Assembly (NCBI RefSeq): GCF_019703515.2
Contig: NC_059373.1
Span: forward strand, 13,551,281-13,615,280
Direction of reading: 5' to 3'
Length of the DNA: 64,000 nt
Origin: Myxocyprinus asiaticus
Taxonomy: Eukaryota > Chordata > Actinopteri > Cypriniformes > Catostomidae
In this document: in pieces, positions 26,467-39,266 of the stretch
Layout of the letters: every line of letters begins with the position of its first letter
Numbering within the stretch: position 1 is the stretch's first letter
Program-made: the position numbers and the translations under genes
Notes under the pieces: generated by a model
The model's database searches: none
The model's input: the letters and a program-made list of their open reading frames with translations, nothing else
What the model was told of the DNA's origin: nothing

Positions 26467-29400
26467 TCAATGAGAGAGCGAGTTCAACGAAAGAGGAAGA
26501 GTGGAAGAATCCTGAGCTGTAGAGTTTGTTGTCGGGGTGGCTGGTTTGCAGGACAGTGTGTGTGGGGTGGGTCGCTCGCTGCCTGAGTGCTGCTGACAAG
26601 GCTGAGGGGTCCTCGGGGAGAGCTCCAGGCTGCCCACAGAGATGCCAGAGTCCGTACTTTGGCTTCGGCCACTGGCTGCGCACGGGTCCTCATCAGGCTC
26701 CGTCTCTTCCTCCTCCTGCAGCCACCGAAGTTCAGATTCCTGCAAGGGGAACGACCGGCGTTCCCATGGCAGCACAGCCTGCAAACGTAGAAGAGGACGA
26801 TGATTTATTAAAGCTTATTGAATTATTTTCCAAAACATTGGGTTAATTGATTCTTATATGCATTCATATTCTCTTAGAATTTTAAACATGTATATCTGTC
26901 AGGAAAAGATTCATGAACAAGTACAAGCAGACTCCGAAATTGCGAACTGTTAGAGTATGTACCGTATCCGATGAAGAACGCACTTCTCGGCCGGTAAAAC
27001 AGTGCATTCTTTAGGTATGCATGTGAGTAGTATGAATAGATTTCGGACATACTTTATCCGGGAAAGCGGGTATTGACCTGTAACCCGAATAAATGACGTA
27101 TGAACAACATCCATGGAAATAATCTACTTTGGTTTTGTTAAACAAGCACCATTTAAGCACAAGGAAGAACCTTCTTGGTATATATATCACGTACATTTGA
27201 AAAGAGCTGCCCGACTTGTGGTTCACCAGTGTTCTTTTAAATTCAGCATTTAGAACTTGACGTCCTTAGCTTCAAAGGGATTATGGGATCAAAGTGTCCA
27301 GTTCACCCACACTTCAAAATCTCGCTGGAAATACCAGGTCATCCGGGTATTTCTTCCTTACTGTTTTATGAATACTGAGGATTTGAACATACTACACCAT
27401 TGGTGTGCTTTTTTGGCATACTATTTTGTATATTTTGTAATAGCAGTGAAGTATGGATATTCGGAATTAAAGGGGTAGCTCACCCAAAAATGACAATTCA
27501 ATCTTGTTCTAAACATGTGTGATTTACTTTCTTCAGGCTAATTTATACTTACTGGCCAAACAGGCTTCGCTTAGTTCGCCTACAAATGATGACAAAATGC
27601 AGTGACGTTTATGTTCTGCCAATGTGTTCGCTTTGTGAGATTTCTCCTGTTCGCGTACATCTCTGAAATTCTTGATCTAGGAGAGCTTTGATGATTGGTT
27701 AAAACTAATCATGGGTGTGGTTGGGATGTGATGTTTTTTTTTTATTTACAATCGTGTGTGCCAGCTGAGGAGTTGTGGCTGGAACAGTACGTTAAACACC
27801 GTGACATCATCCAAAATGAAATAATTTAAAATGACATTGTTCGCAGTTTAAATGCCGGCTTTCTATGTACACAAAAGGAAATGTTAAGCAAAATGTTAAC
27901 CTTAGTCACCATTCACTTTCAGGGCATCTCCTTTTTCATTCAATGAAAGTGAATGGTGACTAAGGCTAACATTTTGCTTAACATCTCATTTTGTGTTCCA
28001 CAGAAGAAAGTCATAGAGGTTTGCAACAACATGAGGTTGAGTAAATAATGACAGATCTTTCAGGTGGATGATTCCTTTTAAATGGCACCTCTCAGAACTA
28101 GAAAAATAGTTATTTTTTTACTACAGCATGTTTAAAATAATTGCCATGGTTACAGAAATAATGAAGTTGAGCAGAACATTAAGTGCTCTCCCTCAAACAC
28201 ACACACACACACAAACACACCTGCTGTTCTTCCTCAGCCTGGCTGAAGGGATCTTCTGCTGCAGTACAGAAAGGGCTGGATGGCGATACGTCTCCTTCTG
28301 CACAATAAATCTGCCTGGAATCTGGAGAGTCGGGTGTCTGTTCCAACCCCCTGGAGCACTTCCCATCCCCATGAAAGGAGGAAGAAGATCTGAGAGAGAC
28401 ATAAATACAGGGATTTTCAGGAGTGGTCTGTATAAAGGTCATAAATGAGATGTGGTCTTAACTTGAATTGAGGTAACCTTCATTGCCTTCATGAGCCTTA
28501 TGCCTTTGCCTTTTTAATGGTCCAGATATATACACTCAGTGACCACTTAAATTAGGAACACCCACACCTACATATTCATGCGATTATCTAATCAGACAAT
28601 CGTGTGGCAGCAGTGCAATGCATAAAATCATGCAGATATGGGTCAGGAGCTTTAGTTACTGTTCAAATCAACCATCAGAATGGGGAAAAAATGTGATCTC
28701 AGTGATTTGGACCGTGACATGATTGTTGGTGCCAGACGGGCTATTTGAGTATTTCTGTAACTGCTGATCTCCTGGGATTTTCACGCACAACAGTCTCAGT
28801 TTACTCAGAATGGTGCCAAAAACAAAAAACATGCAATGAGTGGCAGTTCAACAGATGGAAACGGCTTGTATTGCATCGATAAACAAGTGTACAGGTGTAT
28901 ACAATAAAGTGGTCAACGAGTGTATCTTTCATTTATTTATTAATTAACAAGATCACTGTTGAAAAACGACTGTGTTTCTAGTCTAATAATTAGAACTGCT
29001 TAGTTGGTCACCTGTTTGAACATACTTCATCACATATACACTCTCTCTGTAGCACACATTAATTACTCTCACCTGCCCCGGCGACGTCTACGAGCCCAAC
29101 TCCCCCATCGACTTCTCTCTCTACTCTCACACAAAGCATGGCGACTCAGAAACACGGCATCAGAGAGATCTTCCACCTATTAACCAAAAATATATACAAG
29201 TTCAGATACACAGACTCAACAAGATATTTTGAATCGTCAATGAGGTAATAGTAAAAATGTCAGATGTCAAAAAGTTTTGTTGTGAGAAAGCATGTCAAGA
29301 TGCTACACATGTAAAAACACTTATTAAAAGCATTCACACCTCCTCTTCATTTTCCAGTCCTTCCTCATTGGGCTGGTGGTGTTTGTTAATGTAATTTAAC

Positions 29401-32400
29401 AACTGGGCATGTGGCCCCTCCTGGTTTTCGGAGACCCCTGAGAGAGAGTCCAGCTCTCTCCAGCTAAACGCAAGACACAGAACAGTTACACATTTTTATT
29501 AGAAATAACATTCACTACCTATAAGAAATAGATCACCCAAAAATAAAAATCTCTTGTTTTTTACTTGCCCTCATGCCATCCCAGATGTGAATTACTTTCT
29601 TCTGCACTTCACAAATGAAGATTTTTAGAAGAATATTTCAGCTCTTTAGGTTCATACATTAGGTCCAGCACATAAAGGCAGCATAAAAGTAATCCATTAG
29701 ACTCCAGTGGTTAAATCATCCAAGTCTTCTGAAGTGATATGCTACTTGTGGATGAGAACAAACTCCTTTTTCACCATAAATGTTGACATCATCAGTCTCC
29801 TTGGTGATCATGATTTAAAGCTCGATTACACTAGTGCTTGACACATACGCAGAGCGCAAGATGACACTAGGAAGTGTATTCAAACCTGAAAACATGATCA
29901 CAAAGGAGACTGATGATGTCAACATTTATACAGAAAAAGGAGTTATATTTTGGTTTGTTCTTACCCAAAACCCATTAGATCGCTTCAGAAGACATGGATT
30001 AAACCACTGGAGTCTTATGGCTTACTTTTATGCTGTCTTTGTGCTTTTTGGAGCTTCAAAGTTTTGGTCACCATTCACTTGCATTGTATGAACTATCAGA
30101 GCTGAGATTCTTTAAAAAATCTTTGTGTCCTTCAGAAGAAAGTCGTACACATCTGGGATGGCATGAGGGCGAGTAAATGATGAGAATTAGGGTGAACGAT
30201 TGCTTTAACAATAGTGAGTGACTGATATATACTGGTAAATATATCCAAAATTTACAAACAGTCTGGTCAACAAAAAATGCACATTTTATTCATTTAAAAA
30301 TTTGTACATTTTAAGTAAACATTCTGTAATATAAATATTCACTGAAAAACCCATATTGGTCCAACACAGACCAACCGATATAGGCAGCATGGATTTGTTT
30401 TTGCTACCTCTTGACATAATGACACTACACATATATTGCCAGACTGGCTCCAGTTTGGAATGTACATGCTCTATGGTCTCACAAAATGGGACACTAGAAA
30501 CAGTGGATACTTGGCACTGTGCTTGAATAATTGATGGGAAATTACTTGAAACCAAAACCACTTTCCACAATGCCTGACCAAAAGGACCACAAAAGTCAAG
30601 CAAAAAGTTTATAATTTAATCTCTTAATCTCTCATTCTTGCATTTTTTTTTTTTTTTTTACCTTGGGGTGATAATCTCTTTGTATTGTAATCTCTGTACT
30701 CGCGCTCCTAGTCCAGCCAGGCCCAAAGGCATCACTAAATTGTCAATGTCAAATGAGCTTTCTGCTCTCCTCCTTCGCAAAGGCTGAGGAACAAGAGCAC
30801 AATTCAATAAGATACTGCCAACATGTAGAATATTGAGTCACTGCAATATTTGTAAATCTCACTTTTTTCTTTTTGTTTACCTGAGAGGGCATGTCTGTCG
30901 CTGGGGGTGTTGCCAGCAGGATGGGCAAACCTGTGGCTCGCTGAGGAAGACAGATTGGGCTAATCACACCTCTCTGGCTTCTGCAAACAGAACCACCTAC
31001 AAAAAAGCAGTTTGTTAAATTCCTGAAAATACAATTAGCTTTTTATTGTGCGCTGGTATAAGGAAGCAATGCATTGGTTTACCACACGACTCTCTGGAAT
31101 ATTTGATTGCGGTCAATTGCACTAAACTGCATATCTGTTGTCCCAGATTTCCTACATAGCTGTATTAGTTACATACTGTATCTCTAGTCTCTTTCTTCTC
31201 ACATAATAAAATAATTATGACTTAAAGGGATAGTTCACCCAAAAATGAAAATTCTCTCATTATTTACTCACCCTCATGCCATCCCAGATGTGTATGACTT
31301 TCTTTCTTCTGCAGAACACAAATTAAGATTTTAGAAGAATATCTCAGCTCTGTTGTTCAATGCAATACAAGTTAATGGGTGCCAAAATTTTGATGCTCCA
31401 AAAATCACATAAAGGGAGCATAAAAGTATTCCATATGACTCCAGTTGTTAAATCTATATCTTTAGAAGTGAAATGAAAAGGTGTGGGTGAGAAACAGATC
31501 AATATTTAAGTCAAGTTTTGCTAGAAAGTCTTCTCCTTGCCCAGTAGGGGGGCGTATGCATGAAGAATGTGAATCGCCGAAAACAGAATAAGGAGAATGT
31601 GAAAGTGGAGATTGACTGAGCAGGGAGGAGAATTTATTGTAAAAAATGGGCTTAAATATTGATCTGTTTCTCAACCACACCTATCAGATAGCTTCGAAAG
31701 ACACTGATTTAAGCACTGGAGTCGTATGGATTACTTTTATGCTGACTTGTGTACATTTTGAAGCTTCAAAATTTTGGCACCCATTCGCTTGCATTGTATG
31801 GTCCTGAGAAAGTCTTCAAAAAAATCTTAATTTGTGTTCTGCTGAAGAAAGAAAGTCATACACATCTGGGATGGTATAAGTGTGAGTAAATATGAGAATT
31901 TTCATTTTGGGAGAACTATTCGTATAACAAGTTGGATTATGTATAGTCAGCCAGTCATAAATCGCAAAATAAACCCCCATCAGGGTGATAATTGTTTACA
32001 GTATTTTGCAGCAATGAGCAGCTCACTGTACATTATCCCTTCCACAATTAAGCAAATATTTTACCCACCGGGTGCATTAAATAAAGGAGGCAGTGTATTG
32101 GGTGGGCGGGGACAAACTAATCTCCTCCTCACTCTCCCAGCTCTTCCTTGGCCCCGCCTCCCAAGCCAAGACAAAGAAGTTGACTTGTTCATCCACTGCA
32201 TTGAATTATAAGAATGATGCCCGACCAGCGGGCGTATTCCACAATGCAGTGTGAGGGGTGAATCTGCAATGGGGGAAACCTATTAGAGAAGTGCTACTTT
32301 CAAGGCCTGCAATTAAAGAGCAGCATTTAAACAGTTTTTCTAAATTTAGCAAACATTTAACAAACTGTAATGTTGAAATACAAGCTAAATACATATATAC

Positions 32401-35400
32401 TGTAAATTGTGTAATTGTTATACAACATGAATTTCTAGCACCAACCTAAAACATATTTTCACAATACTGAAATTCTGTGCATCAGAAAAAGAAACAATTA
32501 ATTCAGCTAGATTTGAGGTGCTCGCCCATGCAAAGCTCACTGCCACTATGTGGGTGGTTGCCAGGGCGTTTTTATGCGGTTGCTGAGGTGTTAAGTGTTT
32601 TTAGTTTGTTGCTATACAATTACTATGGTTTTCGAGAAGGCTATAGCTACAGGCATTGCTCCAATAAGGGGCAGATGCTCCAAACTGCCATTAAAGATAC
32701 AGGGAGCCCCTTACCTAACCCTTTCCCTAATCTTAACCGTGAGTGGAAGTGATGCCCCCTTTTAGAGTTGGCGCAACCCCCTTTTGGAGTAAACCCGCTC
32801 TCTTCTGGAGTTTCCGCCTCAATTTGGAGGTCTCAGGCCTGCAGCTATACCTATTTGGGGTTTTCTGGGTGGGTGATATTCTGGTTCATAGATATGGCTT
32901 GGGTTGCAAATCTATAGGATTTTTTTTTGCACATTTTATCATCGGCCAGGTGAATAAATATTAAGAGCTCACCTGATGGCATAGAGAGAACAGGGTGAAC
33001 AGACATATCAAGCCAGGCCTGATGTGTCCAGAGGTCCTTCCCCTTGTCTGAGGTGGAACAAGCAGGAGCACCACCACATAACACACACACAGTTGGGGGT
33101 TCACACCAGCACTGTAAGGAAACCGCCTGAGAGAAGGACACACAAAGTGTGGGAGAAATAGATTCAAGATCAGCCTGTACTCTTGAGTGTTCAAGAGCGA
33201 ACACTTATTTTCCATCCCCTCTTCAGTGCACTATAACAGAGACTGACGCACAAGTGAGCAGCAGTTAAGTAACTTCACATAATAGAAAGGGTAACAGCAA
33301 GGCCAACTCCGAGATTCTATTCACCTTTGAGCCCAGCGCAGAACAATCCTCAAGGCGAATAAGTCTGTGACGCCGTTGCCGGAGTAACGGTTGAACCCGT
33401 GCAGCAGAAGGTGGACTGGGCACAGTTTGTGGCATGGGGGCGTCTTCTGTCTGCCACTTTTTTTGGGGGTCACCAACAGAAGATAACCTAGAGGTGAGCA
33501 TAATCTTGCTCAGTTTAGATTTATAAGAAATCAAATGAGTACAGATGCAGCAAAACTGTACAGACACTCAATGATACTGTCACATTTTTCATACTGTATT
33601 ACAAAATGGTCTTAGACAAATAGTGCATCAATGCAATCACTTCATAGTCTGTATAAGCAAGCACTGAAAATAATGGATAAAAAAAAAAAAAAAAAATCTA
33701 ACTCTCATCATTACTGCAAAATAGTTAAGTATAATCTTTTGACATTTGAAAATTTCTGTTTATGGCAAATGTTGGCTTATTGTATAAGATCATTTACAAT
33801 CTAGCACCACAACCTCTTACACAGTTTGTAACCACATATAGTGCCAGCTCAAGATTAACAAGAGCTTCCGCTAGAGGGTACTGTTATGTTAAATTTCGGC
33901 TGACAAAATTTGGGCAAAACTGTTTTTCATTTAAGGCAGCTGGGACATGGAAATCTTTACCAGTGAGTATAAGAGAGTGCAGTAGTTTAAAACATTTTAA
34001 ATACAGTTTGAAAACATGGCTGAAGGATACTCAGGTCTGCAGTCATTGAGCTAAGAGACACTGAATGTGGTTAACATTGGTCTGGTTGGAAATTGAATGT
34101 ACTGATGAAGTGTTTGTTTTTTAAATGGTGTTGGGAGTGTTGCAAATGTGCCACCTAATTGGAAACTATTTTGTTTTTTGTTTTGGGTTGTTGTTGTTTT
34201 TTGGGTTGTTTTTTTTTGGGGGGGGGGGGGGGTTGTTTAGTTTTTTTGTAAGGTGTTGTATTATATTATAAAGTGTAAAGTTTTGATTTACTACAACTGA
34301 TTGTTATTTTTTATCTTGTAACCTGCTGAAAATGAGCTTTTAGCTATATCCGGTACAATACATGTATTGTGCATTGTCCCTGCCAAATAAACAATAAATA
34401 AAATTAGCAATAGTACATTAAATGTCAAATAAGAAAAAATAGGAGTCTGTGTGTGTGTGTGTTAAATCTGTTACTGACTTGCAGTTGTGTGATGTGGGGG
34501 AGGGATTTGACGCTCTGAGGGGTGTGTCAGGCAGGGAGTAAGCAGTCCGCACCTGCACATAAAATAAATTCGAATCACTTATGAAAAATGACAATAATAG
34601 TTCTCTAAACTAGACAAATGGAAATGTAGTATACCTTTCCCTGTCTGAGGTGTGTGTAAAGTTCAGTCAGTGCTCGGATCCGGTACTCCAGCTCTGATAC
34701 TTGAGTCTGCAGCCACACCCATCTGCTTCCAAGCCACGCCCTACTCTCCGCCCACTGCCATTCTTTGCCAGTGACACTGGGAGGAGGAAGAGAATAGATT
34801 TGAAACAGAGCCTATGACAGTGAGATCCTATTGGAACATTCTGGGAATGTTAGTTTATGGTTATAAAAGTTAAAACCTAAAAAAAATATTCCTAGAATGT
34901 TATGAATTGGTTCCCCAAAAAATATAACCAAACAGGAACCATATACTAACGTTAGGTAAGAATGGGATGGTGTGAAAGTGTCAAAGGCTAGTTTAATTAG
35001 GAGTTAAAATATTGGGGTCCCAAGACTATAATTCATAGATATCGTAGTGAATGAAGCATGTTCTGACCCAGTTTACATCCGACAGCCCAGTGAGAAATGG
35101 CTTTGTATTCTCTGAATGTGGTGGCCATGAATCAGCTTCCAGTACAGGGATGAATTGTACATTGTACAGTGAAGCAGTGATTCAATAGGCGACACCAAAA
35201 TACAAGGACTCAGTTGTATCCTTTGTACATGTGTAGGTGTACATGCATGTTTATACAGGCAGGCTGAGCTGAACATCTGGGCTTTAAGCACTTGAAATTG
35301 TTATAGGGATATTTCACCCAAAAATTTTAATTCTTGCATCATTTAAATAACACTCATGCCATCCAACAATTTCACCAAATGAAAATGTTTAGAAGAATTT

Positions 35401-37753
35401 CTCCGCTCTGTTGGTCCATTCAATGCAAGTGAATGGTGGCCAGAACATTGAAGCTTCAAAAAGGACATAAAAGGCAGTATAAAAGTAATCCATATGACTC
35501 CAGTGGTTTAATCCATGTCTTCAGAAGTGAGGGTGAGAAATAGATCAATATTCAAGTCCTTTTTTACTATAAATCTCCACTTTCACGTTCTTCTTTTGTT
35601 TTTGGCAACTATGTGCATATCGCCACCTACTAGTCAGGGAGGAGAAATTATAGTACGAAAAGGACTAAAATATTGATCGGTTTCTCACCCACACCTATCA
35701 TATTGCTTCAAAAGACATGGATTAAACCACTGGAGTCATATGGATTACTTTTATGCTGCCTTTGTGTGCTCTTTGGAGCTTCAAAGTTCTGGCCACCATT
35801 AGCTTGCACTGATTCGACCTACAGAGCAGAGATATTCTTCTAAAAATCTTCATTTGCATTCTACAGAAGAAAGTCATACTTATCTGGGATGGTATGAGGG
35901 TGATTAAATGATGAGAGAAAGTTCACCCAAAAATGAATAATCCCTTCAAACATAATGCTGGGTTGGAACTCTTGTTCCATGTTTCACACCATCCATACTT
36001 TGACACTGTACACATATGACACTGATCCAGGTTTAATGGGCTTCCTAACCCAGGGTTAAAAGCAGTGCCCCTTTCAAAATCAAGTGTGAAGCACTGTTTT
36101 ACGTTAAGCGCTGTGTTAAAAGCCTAACAGTGAAGCTTACATCGACTTTGTCGGGAGGGGTCGTAGGCGGCGACCTCCTCTCACCAATCCCTCATCATCC
36201 TCACTGTCACTGTCACCTCCTGAGCTGCTGGCCGTGTGGTCTGAGTCCAGGGCACTCTCTGCAGTTCGGAGAATCTCACTGCAGCTGCAAGCCAGCCTGC
36301 TCAGCTCTGCGGAGTTTCGAGATAGGGCACCGGACCTCCTGCTGCAGCTCAACCCTGGGCTCCTGTACAGGCCACGAAGCTGCTGTGTAACATGCCTCTC
36401 CACTTGCTTCACCTGAAAGGCCTGCAAGCGCCTCCAAAGGTGATCCGTACGACCCTCCAGCTCTACCTGCCGCCGTTCAGCTTCCCCCCTGACTGCGTCT
36501 ATCTGCTCTGTGCTGGGGCCCTCCAGCTCTGAAGGACTTTCACCTGTACTGTCACACTTGGCTGGGTTATTATTCTGTTCAATTTGGCTTCCTTTAGAGT
36601 GTTCCGTCTCATTAGGAGGCCCACTCCCTGACTGAGTGCTTGCAGTGTGAGAAAGGGCGCACAGGGGCTTTTTTACGCGTCCGCGTATCCGTGCATTTTG
36701 CGGCTGAGGCTGTTCTTGGTCACGCTCAGGGTCGGGGGCTTGGAGAGACAACGGGGAGGATTGCGAAGATGATATATTGTTACTACCTACATGAGGGGCG
36801 CCGTTTCCGCTGACCCCGTTGTTATGGTTGGCAGAGCTGGCAAGAAATGAGCGCACCCTGTCCAGTCGAACGCGCCCCTTGGTCGTTCTGCATGTGGGCA
36901 GCTCGGTATTTTCCATGCCGTTGCCACCCCCAACTAAATTATTTTTTTGAGCCCTGCTCGTGTTCTCGGATTGGACCCGCCTGTTTTCGGGGGTGTCCGC
37001 CTGACGTCCGGATTTGAAAGTCTCTGTGCTGCACGCGAAGCCCTTCACGTGAGCTTCCCCATTGGAGCTGCCGCAGTATGTCACCGAGCTGATCCCGGAG
37101 AAACACACCCTCTTGGAGGCTCGCGTAGAACTGCATCCCCGGCGCTTGATGACCACAGGCTCGGGAGTCCTGTGACCACACCTTGCAGCGGCTGTCATCA
37201 TCGCGCCCTCGGTCTCAGTGCGTGCCGTCTGTCCTCGTCGGGTTCTCCCGGTGCGCAGCAGCGGCAGTCTCGCACTCGCTCTGCGCCCGTCCCTTCGCGT
37301 CATAGCGCTCATAAAACACCGACGCTCGACCCCTTCGTGGTCTATTTTAATGCTGTTATCCTCGCCCGCTCCCGTGCTTTGTCTACAAAACCGCCCGCGT
37401 CCGTATTTTCCCGAATCCGCACATTCTTCTCCCTCCCGTGTGATATCAGCAGTACCGTTCCCAAAAAATCCCACCTTGTTCATTTTCTGTTCTGGATCCG
37501 CATCGATGGAGGTTTTGGTGGCATCGTCCCATTCGCAGAACGCCTGGGCCTCGGCTACGCTGGGGCTCCGCGCAGAGGAAGCGCTGGTGGCTGTAGCCGC
37601 AGCGGCCGATCTTCCGTCACCACTGACGGGCTCACTGCAGCCTCCTCCCCCGCAGCAGCGGCTGGCGCTATGCGGACACCCGGCCCCGCAACTCTCCACT
37701 CCGGGCCCGGCTGCAATGGCGCTCATTTTATTCCGATTGCAGTAATAATACAT
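26467..37753 (-). CDS. kansl1-like: KANSL1-family protein (KAT8 regulatory NSL complex subunit 1-like), complete, eleven coding exons
   Basis: KANSL1 proteins scaffold the MOF/KAT8 NSL histone acetyltransferase complex in the nucleus. Exons: 36141-37753, 34635-34776, 34479-34552, 33325-33487, 32973-33126, 30881-30996, 30662-30783, 29340-29463, 29073-29176, 28221-28389 and 26467-26778 (TGA at 26467). Every junction is GT/AG and in phase, giving 1030 aa, against about 1105 for human KANSL1 and 987 for KANSL1L. Family marks: [15 protein letters not shown] (near residues 445-460) and [20 protein letters not shown] in exon 1; [19 protein letters not shown] in exon 2; the PEHE region in exons 7-9 ([34 protein letters not shown]); and PWERRSFPL opening the last exon. 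The Ser/Gly/Arg-rich N-terminus is poorly conserved. The start is either 37753 or the Met at 37726. It mixes KANSL1-like and KANSL1L-like residues, so the paralogue is not settled. Confidence 0.9.
27467..28080. mobile_element. MITE, family B variant (KANSL1-family intron 10)
   Basis: The left end is AAAGGGGTAGCTCACCCAAA. The right portion has AACATGAGGTTGAGTAAATA. The middle carries CACCATTCACTTTCA and its near-perfect inverted copy GAAAGTGAATGGTGA, so the interior folds back on itself. Confidence 0.6.
28533..28922. mobile_element. Internally deleted Tc1-like element (KANSL1-family intron 9)
   Basis: The ends CACTCAGTGACCACTTAAAT and ATAAAGTGGTCAACGAGTG are inverted and flanked by TA. The 390-bp body keeps the first codons of a transposase (start ATGGGG, then [19 protein letters not shown]) followed by stops, showing it derives from a full Tc1 copy. 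Confidence 0.75.
29525..30211. mobile_element. MITE, family B (KANSL1-family intron 7)
   Basis: It begins GAAATAGATCACCCAAAAAT and ends AGGGTGAACGATTGCTTTAA. Both halves contain the usual GCCATCCCAGATGTG and CACATCTGGGATGGC arms. An inner pair around 29785/29905 (GACATCATCAGTCTCCTT and complement) adds another inverted repeat. Confidence 0.65.
31223..31926. mobile_element. MITE, family B (KANSL1-family intron 5)
   Basis: The left end AAAGGGATAGTTCACCCAAA is close to the family consensus as seen across this window. The right end is TTTTGGGAGAACTATTCGTA. The arms CATGCCATCCCAGATGTGTA and ACACATCTGGGATGGTATAA pair. Confidence 0.75.
33721..34400 (+). mobile_element. 3' end of a non-LTR retrotransposon (LINE), KANSL1-family intron 3
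   Basis: The open frame 33762-34049 reads [11 protein letters not shown]...SSRLTRA and [20 protein letters not shown], then [16 protein letters not shown]. This is the C-terminal end typical of L2/jockey-type reverse transcriptase proteins. The 3' UTR ends in GCATTGTCCCTGCCAAATAAA with an AATAAA-like tail, and a run of 15 G lies at 34218-34232. It is truncated at the 5' end and lies antisense to the host gene. The exact clade is uncertain. Confidence 0.65.
34218..34232 (+). repeat. Homopolymer (G)15
   Basis: A run of 15 guanines lies inside the LINE 3' UTR, preceded by T-rich sequence. It may be length-variable or an assembly-sensitive site. Confidence 0.9.
35302..35949. mobile_element. MITE, family B (KANSL1-family intron 1)
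   Basis: The left end is GGGATATTTCACCCAAAAAT. The core holds GCCACCATTAGCTTGCAC and its counterpart GCAAGTGAATGGTGGCC. The right end, AGTTCACCCAAAAATGAATA, is in direct rather than inverted orientation, so the terminus may be rearranged. Confidence 0.6.
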
Positions 37754-37860
37754 CGCGTGTCGTTGGCATGGCCGGGAGTGAAGCGAGGACACACAACGAA
37801 GCTCCGTTAACGTATTTTTGACGGGTTTCTCGTTCTACCCGTCTTGCCTTTCCCTGCACC
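36900..37860 (-). promoter_or_regulatory. CpG-rich 5' end of the KANSL1-family gene
   Basis: This stretch is visibly rich in GC and CpG, unlike the AT-rich flanks, and covers the first coding part and presumed promoter of the KANSL1-family gene. It looks like a CpG island promoter of a housekeeping chromatin gene. I did not calculate the CpG ratio or map a transcription start. Confidence 0.5.
37728..37769 (-). promoter_or_regulatory. Short upstream ORF overlapping the alternative start of the KANSL1-family gene
   Basis: An out-of-frame ATG at 37769 opens a 13-codon frame that passes over the first in-frame ATG (37753) and ends with TAA one base before the second in-frame ATG (37726). If translated, it would favour reinitiation at 37726 and a 1021-aa product. 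Confidence 0.4.
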
Positions 37861-38423
37861 GTTGGCTGTCTCCAACACTCCCTATTCGTACTGAGCATGC
37901 GTCATTCACTGGCCCAACCTTCAGTAAAAAATTAGGGGTGTTTCAAAACCTAGTTCACACACTTCATTTGTCACAATTGCATGTTTCATCCTCATTGCGT
38001 GAAAGTATGAAACATTAAATGAAAAACAATTAACTATTTTTTTCCCTTTTTTATTTTTAATTTTTTACTTTTGTTAAATGTGCCATGTATTGACTGCATA
38101 TAGCACAAAAAAGAACAAAGCCTGTCTGTGTATAATGAGTAGCTGGGCTGACAAAGCAATGTTCTAGGGCAGCTACATTTCGACATTCTTGTCAGTGAGG
38201 CTAGAAAGAATTTGATATGATTTATTATCTTATTTTCAGAGCTTTAACACAAACACAGGCAGGTCCAAAGCTAAATAAACTTTATTTAATAAAATGCTAT
38301 AATATTTCACATGTATTTGTGTTGTTATCTGCAATTTCTAGAGTTATATAACAATGTGGTGGAAGTGTACTGAAGAATTAAACTAAGATGGTCAGTAGAT
38401 GGATGTGGTCTTTTTCAACCCCT
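37754..38423. other. 5' flank of the KANSL1-family gene, no gene seen
   Basis: GC content falls quickly upstream of 37860. No TATA box, transposon end or coding frame could be supported here. Confidence 0.4.
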
Positions 38424-38840
38424 TAAAGGTGCACTCAGTAAAACATTTTTAATGAGGAAACAATTACTATCAAGGAAATCAGTAGTAGTTTTGAAACATA
38501 TATAAAATCATGAGCACTCACATGAGATGAAGACTATTCTAGTCAGATCAGTAACCCAAAGGTGTTTTATTCTACTTGGACAGGGATCCCCTCATGGGGG
38601 CTGCCATGTTAGAATCACATGACCAGCTGAAAACTACTTGCTTAATCTCAGTAACCACCCTGTTGTTGGATATTTTCGCTCATGGATAAAATCAATCATG
38701 GCTAAATTTGAATAGTGAATTTCAACAATAGCATCGGCAACTGAAAACTATTGTGCTTGAATGATGCTACTACATCCATGCCCCTAGATGTCAGTCTGTC
38801 CAAGATGACGTTTAAAAAAAAATTACTGAGCGCACCTTTA
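38424..38840. mobile_element. MITE, family C (GTGCACTCAGTAA type), solo copy
   Basis: The inverted ends are AAAGGTGCACTCAGTAAAAC and AAATTACTGAGCGCACCTTT. A sister copy in the smarcc1 intron (46786-48962) shares GGGGGCTGCCATGTTA and GATCACATGACCAGCTGAA. Confidence 0.75.
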
Positions 38841-39266
38841 AGAAACTATTGAATCTACAGTTCCCTTACGACTCAGTACACTTGACATGGTGTTTATTAA
38901 CGCATATGGGGGAGTGCCTTCTTACACGACCTAGTTGAAACCTCTCTACAATAACACTAATATTCTAATATTGACTATGGTGTTTAAGCCCCACCTATTT
39001 TGGCGCGAAGTTGTCTGCTATAAAAACAGGTGCACAAACACCATTTCTTCAGAATTTCTTCCTTCAAGAAAGCGGTCATCTCTTGTTGAACATCACTCTG
39101 CCTCGTCGCTTGACACTTCGCTGGTGAACGGGCCTCAGCATCCTGATTCCCCACAACACTTCAGCAGGTGTTGTATATCCTTACAAAGCAATTGCATATA
39201 GTGTTTTGTGATATAAATATAAATATATTTATTTATATATCTAAAAGTTTTCGCATCTTTTTAAAG

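Noticed and set aside
28193..28402. Minus-strand frame over exon 10 of the KANSL1-family gene ending in a CVCVCV run
   Set aside because: It is in another frame from the true exon 28221-28389, and the CV repeat is the intronic CA microsatellite.
36947..37810. 287-codon open frame on the plus strand, and a 175-codon frame at 37218-37745
   Set aside because: Both lie antisense to exon 1 of the KANSL1-family gene, in GC-rich sequence where stop codons are rare. They show no recognisable domain and are shadows.
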